From: Isochrysis galbana
Taxonomy: Eukaryota; Haptophyta; Isochrysidales; Isochrysidaceae
Assembly: GCA_018136815.1 (NCBI GenBank)
Contig: CM030933.1
Span: 2,239,344-2,303,343 of the forward strand
Direction: 5' to 3'
DNA length: 64,000 nucleotides
This document shows positions 1 through 11,500 of the stretch, one piece after another. Numbering within the stretch: position 1 is the first letter of the stretch; every line of letters begins with the position of its first letter. The notes beneath the pieces were generated by a model that saw only the letters and a program-made list of their open reading frames with translations, ran no database searches and was not told the origin of the DNA. A program made the translations under genes and the position numbers.

Positions 1-513
1 ACAATTCGAAGAGGTAAGAGGTCTCCGGCTCTTTGTCGCATCCGCGATCGACCTTTTTGTTTTAGAAGTTGTTTGCGTTTCTATGTTCCCTCCTTGCAGG
101 CTAGCCACGAGTCACCGTCGCAGGGTCCTACATTCGTGCATTCGCCGTTGTTGCCCTCGCCTCCTTTGTCGCCTCCCTTGTCCGCCTGCTTGCCCCTCAC
201 CTGGCTTACCTCCTTGCGTGCTCCTCGCGCCGTTTTAGGCGAAGTCGCGCGTTCAGGTATCGCCGGTGCAAGGAACCGCCCCCTTGCGTGACCCTGATTC
301 CCCCTCAGGTGTTGGCCGTTGGATTATACCGTGGCGCTATTTTACTTCGGTCTTCATCAAATCACTTAAGGGTTTTCGAAAGATTCCCTCCTTATTCCTG
401 TGCGTAACTGTCGCCCCCGTCGGATCGTCCGTCGCCCCGTCGCTCTCTTGTCGGCATTCTCTTCCTTGTTCGATCTGTCAGCGGGTTCCTGTGCGTTCCG
501 TGATAGGGATACG

Positions 514-850
514 TTAGTGTGGAGAGTGTTGACGTGAGTGTAGTGTCATCTCGGCGGTCCATCGGCCCCGGACCGTCTGTCGTCTGTCGTTCTTCGTTCG
601 TCGCTCTCGTTCTCGTTCTCGTTCCCAGCCATGTCGCGCTCGCGCTCGCCCAAGCCCGTCCTCCCGCCTTTCTCTGCTGAGGAGGTGGTCCAGCCCGTCA
701 TTGGCCACCCCCCAACTTCCGCCGCGCCTCTCGCTGCTTCCCTTCCGTCCCCTCTGTTCCCATCTGAGGCAGTGGTAACCTCGGATCCGTCACTCTTGTG
801 CCCACCTGGTCGAGCGGGTCGTCCTGGCGCGGTCGCTTCAGCGACACATA
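514..850 (-). mobile_element. Possible LINE ORF1 fragment
   Basis: Read on the minus strand, the stretch near 800-850 encodes SLKRPRQDDP followed by QVG. This resembles the basic N-terminal segment SPKRPRQDDP/SQVG of the LINE protein that starts at 53924. Only about 15 residues match and the rest is low in complexity, so this is at best a decayed piece of that LINE family. A plus-strand ORF at 631-882 is read as its shadow. Positions 1-513 show nothing else I can support. Confidence 0.3.
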
Positions 851-1029
851 AGCGACTTGAGACCCGTTTTCAACATGAATGACAAAGGTGGGCTCAGACC
901 CAGCGAGGAGCTCGTGGAGCTAGCCACAAAGCTGAGGATCGCACACGCTATCGAAGAGACCAAGGAGCAAAGGAACAGAGGTGAATGAGACATTGACATA
1001 ACAAACAAGGCTACCACTAGGGACAATAC

Positions 1030-1304
1030 GAACTAGACGGAGCCTAAACACTCAACCCGTGGCCAGGCGGACACGCACGACAACCATAACAAATCAAAAG
1101 GTCTGCCCGGACCCCACACTCCGAACCAGGCCTCAGGTAGGGCACCGAGGCCGGAACCCGGAACCCGGAAACCGAAGAAAAAAGGAAAGACGAAGGGGGG
1201 CAGGGGAAGAGATGGAGGGAGGGAAGATAAGGGCGCTGTAAATAGCATAGGGGAATCCCATAACTAGTAGGTGTGTCGCCCAGAATCTTCAGATGTTTTT
1301 TTTT
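1030..1304 (+). repeat. 3' end of a T-tailed retroposon (class 3)
   Basis: The stretch ends in GAATCTTCAGATG followed by nine T (1296-1304). The same terminus occurs at 34021-34042 (+), 55171-55188 (+) and, reversed, at 62353-62371. This recurrence, each time ending in a T run, marks it as the 3' end of a dispersed retroposon. The 5' boundary at 1030 is a guess. From 1305 to 1630 I see no gene. Confidence 0.45.
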
Positions 1305-1630
1305 GTATCGTCGCATATCGAGCCAGTGGTCATGCTCGATCCGTCAATGTTCAATCTTCAAGCTTCAAGATTTTTTTATGGAACGCGACAACGCGACTCG
1401 AGAAGAAGAGCGCGCGATGGCCCAAAAAACTCGATGACTTAGTGTGAAATTCCTCGTGAAACGCGTTCGTCTTGTGGAGACCTTGGAAAAAATTGTCGCG
1501 AGCACGAACGGCGTAAAAGCAGGAGCGAAACGTCTTTTGGGGGAAGGGAAAAAACAAAACAACAACCTTTCTTTTCTTCTAGTAGTGGTAGGTATCTAGT
1601 CACGGTCGTCAGTCGATCGGTCGGTCAGGC

Positions 1631-2812
1631 ATGCTCCTCGAATCGTCGGTCGGCCGACGGCTGCTCTGCCAGGCCGCCATGGCCCTCTCCATGATGGGAC
1701 AGTACACGCACCCACGCTGCAGTCACGCGAGTCCAGTACAAGAGGCACCACCCCCGCCGAGGGGTGCCCCATTGCGTTCGGGCCCTGTGCCAGCCGCTGG
1801 AGAGCTGGATGTGACTGTCATCTCGCTCACCGAAGGCGGAGGCGGTGCTCTGTGCGCCGCCTTCTTGCTCGATGGGCTACCATTCCGCGCAATTATCGAC
1901 ACAGGTTCTCCTTTCTTGATTGTGCCAGCCGAAACTGACTGTTCAGCGCAACCAAGACGGCAGGCTTTCTTCGGCTGTGCCCCAAGCTCTGCCTTCCGCG
2001 AGACGTCAATCGCCCCAAGCATCGAATTGTATGGCGTGACAGAGGCACAGATTCAGTGGCGTACAGCCGAGCTCGTCGGACTAGCCGCTGAATCTCCATG
2101 TGATATGATCATTGGTGCCGCGCCTCGATCGCTCATTGAGGCTAGTGGTGGTGCTTTTGCGGGGCTCATTCTTAATGGTGATGGTGAGCACCCAACTCTG
2201 CTGAGTCAACTGCAGCCCTCGATCTGTGGCTTTTCGCTCGACGGTGTGAACCTCGAGCTTCTCCTGTATCGCTCTCATCGCAGTGGGGTGCACCCAGAGG
2301 GTTCGGCTCCGGCTTCACATCTTCCAGTCGTTGTTCCATACCATCATCGCACCTTGCCATTGGTGGATCTTCGACAAGTGGGGGACACCGTGGATCACAT
2401 TGCAGTTGCTGCAACGCGACTTTCAATTGACGGCATCGAGGTGCCCGTGAATCGACCATTGGTGGTTGTATTCGATTCAGGTCTCACAGGCATCCTGCTC
2501 TCCGACCGCATCTGTGAGGCTGCGCCTAAGGAGACATCGAGAGCTCGACTGTCCTCCGCTAGATCAATTGAGGTGGACGTCGTTGCGGAAGGCCAAAACT
2601 CGCAGACGTTTCGTGCGAGCCAAGATACATCATCGTCGCCTTTTCGAATAAGCTCTCAACCTGTTCCTTGGTTTCCAGACCCAGCCGTTGAGCCTGGGAT
2701 CGTCGTCTTGGGTCAAGCTTTTTTGCGCCAAAAACGGCTCGTAGTTGACTTCAACCACCGTAGAGCTCTGTGCGAAATGTCCGACGCCTTCCTAGATGGA
2801 GACATGATTTGA
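1631..2812 (+). CDS. Pepsin-type (A1-like) aspartic protease
   Basis: A single open exon of 393 codons. Two catalytic motifs are visible: IIDTGSPF with Asp90 in the first lobe and VVFDSGLTG with Asp282 in the second. A C-terminal IVVLGQAFLRQKRLVVDF (residues 357-374) matches the pepsin-family segment that closes the second lobe. Spacing of about 190 residues between the two Asp fits a bilobed A1 enzyme rather than a retroviral-type protease. The second motif is DSG rather than the usual DTG; both are found in active A1 enzymes. The N-terminal 55 residues, with a hydrophobic/Arg start and a Pro-rich linker, may be a targeting or pro-region. Activity and location are inferred. The first ATG, just after a short leader, is taken as the start. 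Confidence 0.8.
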   Translation: MLLESSVGRRLLCQAAMALSMMGQYTHPRCSHASPVQEAPPPPRGAPLRSGPVPAAGELDVTVISLTEGGGGALCAAFLLDGLPFRAIIDTGSPFLIVPAETDCSAQPRRQAFFGCAPSSAFRETSIAPSIELYGVTEAQIQWRTAELVGLAAESPCDMIIGAAPRSLIEASGGAFAGLILNGDGEHPTLLSQLQPSICGFSLDGVNLELLLYRSHRSGVHPEGSAPASHLPVVVPYHHRTLPLVDLRQVGDTVDHIAVAATRLSIDGIEVPVNRPLVVVFDSGLTGILLSDRICEAAPKETSRARLSSARSIEVDVVAEGQNSQTFRASQDTSSSPFRISSQPVPWFPDPAVEPGIVVLGQAFLRQKRLVVDFNHRRALCEMSDAFLDGDMI

Positions 2813-2855
2813 ACCAGTCAATCAGCGATTCATGTGATAGTAAGTTAATAAATGT

Positions 2856-3112
2856 TATATCCTAGCCAACCCCACTAGATAATTGGACACAACGTTTCAG
2901 TCCCGGAATCCCGCCATGCCTGGTGAGCCAGGTGCCAGGTGGCCGCCCTCCCCTCGATATTTGTCCCCCCTCCCGCCCGCTCCACCTTCCAGTGCACGCA
3001 CCGACCCTGCGCACCCCAGCGCGTCCTCTCCTCGAGTCCATGCTGGGGAAAACTCCTTTCGGGTAAAACAGCGCAAGGGGGGGAGGGGGGGCACTCGTGA
3101 AACTTGGGGCCC
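2856..3112 (-). mobile_element. 5'-truncated retroposon, class 5 3' end
   Basis: In minus orientation this ends GGTTGGCTAGGATATAAC, the same terminus as the complete element 15440-16330. Homology with that copy runs to about 3112 (shared segments around CTGGGGAAAA and CACTCGTGAA). At 3112 it abuts a plus-strand class 2 element, giving two truncated elements head to head. Confidence 0.6.
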
Positions 3113-3575
3113 AGAGCCGTTTGCGTTAGCAAACGGGCGAAGAGGGGCGGGCCTGGCGACGGGAGGGGGCGAGAAGAAGGAAGAAGGGAGTGGCTCAAGG
3201 CGTCCTTGTGGCAGGCATCGGGGGGCGCAGTCATTTATTTCTTCGAGGACTGCTCGCGGCGCAAGCTGTAAGGGCCGGTCTGCTTCTCGACGAGAGGTCC
3301 CTCCCTCCCGCCCTCCGGTGTTTTCCCCGGCGAGTCGCCCGACGGACGTAGGTCGGTCCGCTTCACTGGGTTTTCCCCCATGTAACTTGTGGGGAGTTAT
3401 AACGGGAGCCGGGGGTTTGCGAGGGGGGAGATTTGAAGGGATGCATATGTGTATGTGTCTGTGCCACCGCCACCACTTCAAGGCGTGCGGGCAAGTGCGC
3501 TGAGGCTGAGGGGTGTCGTGATAGTACCGGGTACCGGGCGCTAGTGGGAGTGGTGGTACTAACGCTCAGTTGTTA
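3113..3575 (+). mobile_element. 5'-truncated retroposon, class 2 3' end
   Basis: It matches the 3' half of the complete element 40785-41711: GTTTGCGTTAGCAAACGGG, the GGGAGTTATAA/GGGAGCCGGGGG block, and the terminal ACGCTCAG followed by an AT-rich tail. ORFs crossing it do not match between copies, so the region is probably non-coding. Confidence 0.65.
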
Positions 3576-3645
3576 GGTGTCGTTCCGTCAATTATGGGAC
3601 ATCAATCGAATGGAGCCATCAAATGTCCATAGTTATTTATACAAT
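3576..3645 (+). repeat. Solo end of inverted-repeat transposon family F
   Basis: It begins GGTGTCGTTCCGTCAATTAT followed by GGGAC, close to the terminal inverted repeat of the complete element 46493-46883. The following 40 bases (through TGTCCATAGTTAT) recur at 17947-18006 and 42198-42294 in opposite orientation. It directly follows the AT-rich tail of the preceding retroposon. From about 3646 to 3960 I see only AT-rich sequence without a gene. Confidence 0.6.
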
Positions 3646-3964
3646 AATGTTCACATAGGACCATGCCGAAATATTCATGCCAGGAGGCCTGAATACAACA
3701 GGGCTCTGAGGCCCAAAGGCCAAAGGGCATCGAATACGTGCTAGCGTGCTAGATGGGTGTTTTGTGTTTTCCGGGGTTTCTACTTTCTACCGCTTTATTG
3801 CTTTGGTGTATTTCGTCAATGCTAACTTTCTCAATTTTACACCCTTAGAAGTCGTTAAAATAATATTTAACCGCCCTAGACCTGCAGCTGTACTTGTACT
3901 TGACCTGTTTATAGTTTACTGTTTACATGTACACATGTACATGTGATAATAAATAAAAATAATA

Positions 3965-4400
3965 AATACTAAATGAAGCCAGCACCGAGCGCCACCCGCC
4001 CGGTTGGCGCAGGAGGGAGGATAATGAGAATGCTCAGATCGCAATGGGAGGAGGGGCGCATGCCACCGGACCATATCTAAGCCATTGATTGACCATTGAC
4101 CCCTATCCCTATCCCGCCCCTACCCCTAGCCCCTAAGTCCCTAAGTAAGTGCAAGTGCACAGGCGAAGGGGCAGTTGCCAAGTGGCGGGGGGGAAAGAAA
4201 GAAGAAAGAAGACTTCCCAGACTTCTGACTTCAAGAAGCAAAGGCCGGGGGAGCGGGGTGTAGAATGCGTGCGTGAAAGTTGTTGAAAGTAGTGGGTCCA
4301 GAGCCGCGTGCGCGGCGAGAATGTTAAGAATTTCAAAGTAGTGGGTCCAGAGCCGCGTGCGCGGCGAGAATGTTAAGAATTTCAATTTGATTACTACTAC
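3965..4400 (+). mobile_element. Retroposon remnant, class 1 3' end, with 49-bp tandem duplication
   Basis: It shares CCACCGGACCATATCTAAGCC and the following C-rich stretch with 8210-8290, and ends with the GCGGCGAGAATGTTAAGAA motif typical of class 1. The last 49 bases are duplicated in tandem (4286-4334 and 4335-4383). No open reading frame of note lies inside. Confidence 0.55.
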
Positions 4401-4745
4401 AAGAAGGTGCAGCTTGAGGCTTGAGGCGCCTCTGCTTGGATTCCATTTTATTTTACTAGTACCATCAAGAGTAAAAAAACCCTCTTGGTTTGCACACTTA
4501 GGCCGTCGGGGGGGGGGGGAAGGGGAGAGGGTGTGTGGGGGTCGGGAAGAGACGGGGAGTGTTGCGGGGGGGGGGGTTGAGACGGCATCGGCGTGGTGGA
4601 GGGGTGTGTGTGCGGGTGGCGGGGTGGGGCAGGGTGAGGGGTGGGTGGGGTGGGGGGGAGAGAGAGAGGGTAAGCAGGGGCGGGAGGACGAGTCCTACTC
4701 CATTGCGCGCCAGTCTGAGCGTGCACGCCGAAGGGGCGCGGCCGC

Positions 4746-5773
4746 ATGCAGGCGTCTGAGGCGCCGGCTCTCTCTCTCGACCACCGCGTGATGCAGCGGT
4801 TCAAGGAGAGAGAGGACCCGAACGAGCCAAACGTGCACAAGTACAGGGTGACGGTACCACTGAATGAGCACCCACAGAAGGTGCGACTTACACGCGCTGC
4901 TGCGCGCCAGCTGCCTCTCGACTCCACGTGGGTGGTTGCTCACCTCGTCAGCTGTCTGCATCGCTACAGGTCGTCCTCCACCTGCCGTGCCGCTGCAGCG
5001 TGTACGAGGGACGCCACTTGCTCACATTTACGGTACCGCCCAATCAAAAGTCAGTCGTGGTGCGGTGGGACAGCAATACCTGTCAGCTGGACTTTGGACA
5101 GGGTCAGCGTAGCGCAGCAAGGTCCAGGGTCAAGGATGCCATGAATTTGGGTCCCGTTGACCATTCATGCTACGATCCGTCGGAACCTCTCCGCATTGAG
5201 AATGCGCTTGGACGTCGAGTGCTGATTCCAGCGCAGCTTTGGCCAGATTACGATTGCCATGAGAGGGGCGGGAAGGGTTGGGAAGCCACGGTCGTGAACG
5301 TACAGAAGCGGGAGAAAATGGTAACTGTCAGATTCCTACATGCCACCGATGGAGAAGGCCAGCCGTACGCAGACGAAATCATTCCGTTCAAGGAGGTGCG
5401 TCCATTGACGACTGGTGCACAACGACCTTCCCCCGCTCACGAGATAACACCAACCAAGAGCAGCGCCGCCGCTACGAGCCAAGCTCGGAAGAAGGGCGCT
5501 GACGACTCCGGGCAAACGAGGGCAGCAAAGCGACCCGCTAGGTTGTCGGCCGGGAGCCGCGCACTCGCGCCAGCTCATCTTTGGCCCGACCAAAGTTGCG
5601 ATGAACATGACGGCGAAGGGTGGGAAGTCATCGTGAGAAATCTACGCGGCAGAGTAGCTACGATCGAATTCATCCGCGCCACGGACGAAGAGGGCCGTCC
5701 TTTTGAACCTTTGCAAGTGGAGGTCAAGGACTTGAAGCTGCTCGGCTCGACCCTCGATTCTGACTTGGAGTAG
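4746..5773 (+). CDS. Protein with two tandem Tudor/SH3-like repeats
   Basis: Proposed exons are 4746-4931 and 4970-5773, giving 329 residues. The 38-nt intron is inferred because the first frame stops making sense after DSTW and the second opens in phase at VVLHLPCRC. Two homologous blocks of about 60 residues follow: RVLIPAQLWPDYDCHE with GWEATVVN and FLHATDGEGQP, then RALAPAHLWPDQSCDE with GWEVIVRN and FIRATDEEGRP. The small-barrel look resembles Tudor, SH3 or Agenet domains, but I cannot assign a family. A basic linker (about residues 225-255, KKGAD..RAAKRPAR) separates the repeats and could serve nuclear targeting. Function is unknown; reading modified protein tails or nucleic acid is only a guess. 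From 5774 to 6281 I see nothing else. Confidence 0.55.
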
Positions 5774-6281
5774 CACTTCCATGAAGAGGTCAGAGTTTGC
5801 GGGCGTTGCGCATTACGGCGATGTTTGCGGCTCCGGATCTGAACGGGGAGGCAATCGACATGCTCCTGGGCAGTCATCAGCGCGGCAAAGGGCGGATAGG
5901 CTCCTATTGGTTCGGATTTATTCGGAGTGGAACTCTAGACGACCAACCATGTGCCCTGCTCAGTACTCGCCATCTTGCGTTCATGGTGCATCCGCGACAC
6001 ACGTAGGGCGCCCAGCCAAGGCGTCGACTATCCATCACAAATGCTGCCTTGCCCTCTCCGACCGCCAAGTGAGTTGTTAGAGTAGAAGTCGCCCAACGGC
6101 CGATTAGCCATTGGCCAACGTCCTATCAAGCAGCAGCTTGTTTATGATTGTTCTTGTCCCGACGCAAATCATAAGGCTGCTGCTGCCACCACTGGCTGGC
6201 TGTGGCAAAATCACACAGGGACCAAAGGGAGACGTAAAGGAGACTATCAGGGACATGATGTGTAGTGATGTCAGAGCAAAG

Positions 6282-7490
6282 TTTATACTTAGTTCACCAA
6301 TTGGGGATTGGGAGGCACGAGCAGTCCCCCCCCCTCTCCATGCTCCTCAACTATCGTTAAACCGATAGGGTCATGGAGTGTGCGCCGCTCGCTCCGAGAC
6401 TGAAACCTCTGGTTCGTTTTTTTCTCCGCCCCCCCCCCCGCACCCCCCACGACCCCACGTCGCAGGCTCGATGCTCGATACGCAACACAACTCCACACCC
6501 ACTCTTCACGCGACAACACCCACAAGAAACACAAGGGAAACCGACCGTCCGATGGAGCGAGAGAAGGTCGAGAAATCGACCATCGGAGATCGGTACACGC
6601 CGCCTGCCACTGGAAACCCCGAACACTGAGCCCCTAAGTAGAGCACGAGGGGACGAGGGACGAGCCACAAGGCGAGTGAGAGGGAGAGATAAGGGACGCG
6701 GGCGCGGCTGTCAGGGAAAGGTTGCAGAGTCGCGCGCGCGGCGTGAATATTAAGAAGTTTTTTTTTCCGCCCCCCCCCCCTCCCCATGGGCCATGGGACC
6801 CCGAGAGACTTTCCCACCCTGTGACCATTGGGATCGAACTCTACGGGCACAAGTCCGACCGATCGCCGCCGCGCTCTCGCTGGAGCGCGGCAAAAGTCGG
6901 CCTGTCGGACGGGCCGGTTGCCATCGCTCTGCCTCGCGCGGAGAGAGAGGAGGGGAAATCTTCCCCCGGTCCCACGATAAAAAATTTGGGCCTTCCGATA
7001 CCACAGGAGTGGTGCTTTTTTTACCCGGTCGCTCCCCAGCACCCACCTCTAGAGCTTGCGAGCGAAGAGAGGGGGGGGGGGGGGGGGAGTGGCTCAAGGC
7101 CGACGAGAGTACCCTAGTGGCGCAGATTACTCGAATCGCAGAATCGCAGTCATTTATTCTTCGAGGACTGCTCGTGGCGCGAGCTGTTAAGGGCCGATCT
7201 TCTTCTCCGATGAGAGAACCCCCCCCCCCTCTCCCGTGTCCGTGCTTTTCCCTGGTGTATCGTTCGACGTAGGTCGGACGCCTCGCTGGGGTTTCCCTCA
7301 TTGTAACTTGTGGAGAGTTATGATGGGAGCCGGGGTATGCGAGGGGGGAGATTCGAAGGGATACAACATGTGTCTGAGGTATCAACACCAACCAAGGCGT
7401 ACGGGCAAGCGCGCTGCGGTTTATCGATAATTTATAGTGATGGTACATGGTACCGGGCTAGTGGCAGTAGTGGTACTAACACTCAGCGAG
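6282..7490 (+). mobile_element. Class 2 retroposon interrupted by another element
   Basis: The left end AAGTTTATACTTAG with GGGAGGCACGAGC resembles the 5' hairpin region of the element 15440-16330. The right end carries the class 2 3' segment (GGGAGCCGGGG, GATTCGAAGGGATAC, ACACTCAG at 7481-7488). A separate class 1 element occupies 6345-6768. The outer unit is inferred from these two ends; no target-site duplication was found. Confidence 0.4.
6345..6768 (+). mobile_element. Short non-autonomous LINE derivative (class 1)
   Basis: It starts with the hairpin CTATCGTTAAACCGATAG (6351-6368), then GGGTC and ATG at 6373 encoding Met-Glu-Cys-Ala. It ends GGCGTGAATATTAAGAAG plus nine T at 6768. Both ends equal those of the long LINEs at 48642-50243 and 50331-53960, but the whole coding middle is missing. 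An imperfect C-rich direct repeat ending in CCATG flanks it (about 6327-6342 and 6771-6788) and may be a target-site duplication. Confidence 0.65.
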
Positions 7491-7654
7491 ATGGTTTATT
7501 ATCATGCCAAAGGACAGAGCCTGAGGAGGGTCCCCCGTGAAAGGGAGTTGGAACCCGGGGGGGAGGGCACGAGGCGCCTCCCCGTGGTGAATTATGTATA
7601 CAATTAGTTGATGGTTGACGTCTACTCCCTGGCCTAATCTCTATGTCAGTGTGC

Positions 7655-8400
7655 CAACTAAGTTTATACTTAGACGCGATGGAGCGCGCCGCCGCGACTC
7701 CCCTCTCCTTCGGCCCCCCCGCCAAGGGCGCCCCCGGCCTGTCGTGGCCAGCCCATCGCTCCAACCCCCCTTCCCCCCCTGGTCGACTGGCAGGCAGGTA
7801 CAGCGTGGCGGCCCCTGAGGCCCAGGAGACCAGGAGCGCCAGCGAGGGAGAGGCAGGGGAGGCCAGGGCCCAGCCCAAGCCCCCTCTGCCCCCTGAGCTG
7901 GCCTCCAGGAGCCTCCAGGGGTCGCCAGGGGCAGCTGCAAGCCTGTCGCAGGCGCTGGGCTCCTCTGCCCCCTGAGCTGGCCTCCAGGAGCCTCCATCCA
8001 GGGGTCGCCTGCAAGCCTGTCGCAGGCGCGCGATCGCGCGCCGCGTGCCTGCAGGAGAGGGGAGAGAGAGCGCGGAGAAGGGGGTGGGCGGAGCGAGATA
8101 TGTAATTCCTGCACCGGTTTACAAGATAAGTCGGAAGTCGGGCCCGAGGCCGCCACCAGCCCGGTAGGCATAGGAGGAAGGGGGGAACGGATCACCGGGG
8201 GAGGGGCGCAGGCCACCGGACCATATCTAAGCCCTTCACCCCTAGCCCTTCACCCCTATCCCCCTAGTAGTGCACGGGGGGAGCCGCCTGATGGCGGGGG
8301 GGGAAGGGCCGGGCGGAGAGGGGGTGTAGAAAGTATACTACGTGTGCAGGTAGTGGTTCCATTCGCCGCGAGTGCGGTAAGAATATTGAAGTTTTTTTGT
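7655..8400 (+). mobile_element. Chimeric retroposon with 5' hairpin and MERA start
   Basis: The 5' hairpin CTAAGTTTATACTTAG (7658-7673) is followed by ACGCG and ATG at 7679, opening Met-Glu-Arg-Ala-Ala. The reading frame runs to about 7975 through a segment shared with class 2 elements (GAGCTGGCCTCCAGGAGCC repeated near 7895 and 7975). The 3' part (8150-8400) matches class 1 remnants and ends AAGAATATTGAAG plus seven T. One element thus joins a 5' end, a middle and a 3' end from different classes. Confidence 0.6.
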
Positions 8401-8591
8401 ATGAATATGGGGTGAAATGCCCTCGACCTCGACCCCCACATTGTTACAGTTGATAGTGTGAGCAAATGTGTTCGAGCTGTGCCGCATGCGTCACGCCTGT
8501 CAAACTACAATCAGCCATAGATAGCCTACGACGGGATGAACTCCTATCCCTCAAGGGTAGCAAGCAATCACACATCGAAGCGCCTTGCATA

Positions 8592-11500
8592 TCAACCGTC
8601 CATCTCACAAAGAACTTGGCGCACCCACTCGCCATCAGCATTGCGACTTAGCGAGAACATTGGCCAGTATTTTAAATCGAGTTTCATCGTAGTCATCCGG
8701 CATCGCCCCTCCAAATCAACAACCTTTAGGCGTACTACTTCGCCGTCGTCTTTCCCTCGTGTACATCGAATGAAGGCATCGAGATCAGGTGTCTCGACTG
8801 AGTCGACCTCTACAATGTGCAACGTGGGCGATAAATCGTACCTATGAACAGCGAGAGATCAGAATGTATGAGAGGCCGGGTCGCACTGTGGCATCGATGT
8901 GAAGCCATACTGACACCGTCCAAGGTGCCGCTCACCTGCTAGCTGGAGAGCCGTAGAATCTATAGCTGATGTATACACCGGCCGGCGGGACAGCGCGTTG
9001 TGATCGCACCGCGTCGGGAGTCTCTTGTACCAAGACGCCCGCCCATCCAAGGACGTGTCGAGTACCCAAGCCATCAAAGGAGGTCGTTGTTACTACAATG
9101 GATTCCGGCTTGCCGTCGCGCATCACGTCCAACTTGATGCTTTCACTTCGCTGTGTCGCACACTCCGCCTCGTACAAGGAGCGGATCGGGGTGCCGTCAA
9201 TGCTGAGCAGCAAATCGCCGCCTCTTAAGGCACCTCGCCCGCTTGTGTAGCCTTGGTGCACGTGTGTCACCATTAGGACGGCGGGTTGCCCGTCCTCGTC
9301 ATCCGAGGCACTTGGCGCAGCAGCACCATCTGAGCCCTCCCTCGCAGCCGTACCTAGCGACAGTTGCGGTGGCGTTGCATGCGCCACCAGCGTATCGTCA
9401 TCGATCCCAAGCTGGCGCGCTGCCGCAATGGAAATGGGCTCGAGAGTTGCGCCGAGTGAGCGCCAAGGGGTCGGCTGCTCTCCACGCACCAGCTGATCAC
9501 TGACGCTCTTGATGATCTCAATCGGCAGGCCACGCCAAATGGCAGCCGACTGGTTGGGGGCTGGCTGATACGCACATGAGGCCCAAAGCGCCGCGACTGT
9601 ACCGTCGTCCGAGGCAAGGACGCCTCCGTCGAGAGAAGGGGCCACCTCGAGGCCGATCGTCTCGACGTTTTGGATCTGGAACTGCGGCGGGTTGGGCTGC
9701 GGCAGCTTGATCCAGCCTACGTTGGCGACGCGAGTCTTGCGGCAGATGAGGTCAACCCGACGCCACGCATCGAAGTTCTCGTTGAGCCCAGATTTGAGGC
9801 CGACGAGCGTCACTTCCGAGCCGGGCCGGAGCGGCCGTGGGGAGAGTGCCGCCGATCGCACGATCACATCCTCTGGCACGGACGCAGGGTCATATCTGAC
9901 AATCGCGAAGTTGTGCATCGGATGGACGTACTCGACTGAGCCAGAGACGGTGACGCGCCCACCAAACGTTATCGAGACATCCCCCAACGTGGATGTCACC
10001 GTGTTGCGGTCGACAGCGATGAGGCCACGCTCAGCGTCGACGACGAGCCCGGTCCCGCGATAGCGCATCCCAGTCTCCCCATCAATACAGAAGGGGCGAG
10101 AGAAGTCCACGCTCACAAGAGCATTGCGAATGGCTCGCACCGCAGCCTCGGCCGTAGCCTCACGCGACGGCGAGGCAGTTGCCTCGCCACCGCTCGCCTC
10201 CCCACCACTGCTCGAAGTTTGACCACTTGCGGCATCCACGACCTCAGCTGCGGACGCCGGGGTAGGTACTTTGGTGTGCTTAAGCGTAGAGTCCGCGTCA
10301 GGCAACGGACGCTCGCCAGCGGCGAAAGCTGTTTCGGCGGTCGCACTAGGAGCGGTGGTAGCACCAGTCGACAATGGTGACGTTGGAGTGCGATCCGGCA
10401 CAGAGCCAAACCGTTCCCCTTGCGCAAATTCGGACTCGATGCCTCGACTTGGTGATTCCGCAGTCAGCATGCCAAGCCAAGCCGCCTTCTCGAGTGGCGC
10501 GGTCTTCCAGTCTCCCACCGGATCTCGATGTCCGGAGCGCATTCCGAACCATTTGCGATCCATGCGAAGGGAGGCCAGGTGAGTGTGAGCGCGTGAGCCG
10601 AGGTCTACATATCGGACTGTCATATGCTCGCCGTGAGGAATCGTGGAGATGGCAGAGAGGAAATCACGCAACGTCGGTGTGGGGGTACCATTGATAGCCA
10701 GGATAATGGAGCCTTTGCTCATACGCGCCTGGTAGAGCATGTAGCCTGGGTGGGAGACGTACACGCCTCGCACTGGGATACCGTGGTTGCGCGCCTGCTG
10801 ATAGCTGAGTTCATTGAGTGCAGCGCCGCCCACCTGCGACGTTGCAAAAGGGGCGATATGGTCGGTACGCAAGTTCGTCACTAGCGGTGGCCATCGGGCT
10901 CACCTCGCGCACCTCTACATAGCATGAGGGTGTGATCGCATGGAGGTCACCGACTTGAGCAATGCGTTCCAGCTTGATGCCACCCCGGCAGACTTGTAGA
11001 ACGGCCGTCGCTCCGACATTGTCGTCCAAGGCCCCTTCTAGTGTGACGAACGACACGCATGGAACACCATTCACACTCAATACCACATCTCCAGGCTGGA
11101 GTCCTGCAGCCGCAGCAGGGCCCTCGGGCAGGATTTCTGCCACGACCAAAACGCCACGGTGCGCTCCGTCGGCGCGCATACTCCCCTCACTCTCCTTCGG
11201 CAAGCCCAGCCGTAACGCCTCGTCGTATGTTTGGTGAGTGCAAACCATTTGTAGGGTCCCGCGCGGCACTGGTCGCCCCACCTGCAGCAAAGCGAGTGCC
11301 CTCGCAACGCGATCGAGCGGGAGGAAGAAGCCAGCGGTGGTTCCCGCCTTGCCTCCTGCATTCAATGCGATGGCGACCCCCTTCTTGTTGAGCACTGGCG
11401 AGCCAGAAGACCCACCGGAAGTCCCGGATGCCGAGTGCCTGCACATCACAATGGGTGGTTGAGCTGAGCAACCAGTCAAGCTCGGGGATGCTCGGGGCAG

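Noticed and set aside
2883-3503. Long plus- and minus-strand frames over the retroposon region
   Set aside because: They follow the repeat boundaries, overlap on both strands, and corresponding frames are broken in other copies; GC-rich DNA keeps frames open by chance.
11077-11361. Minus-strand frames inside the DEG7 gene
   Set aside because: They are alternative frames of exon 2 and lack any family motif.
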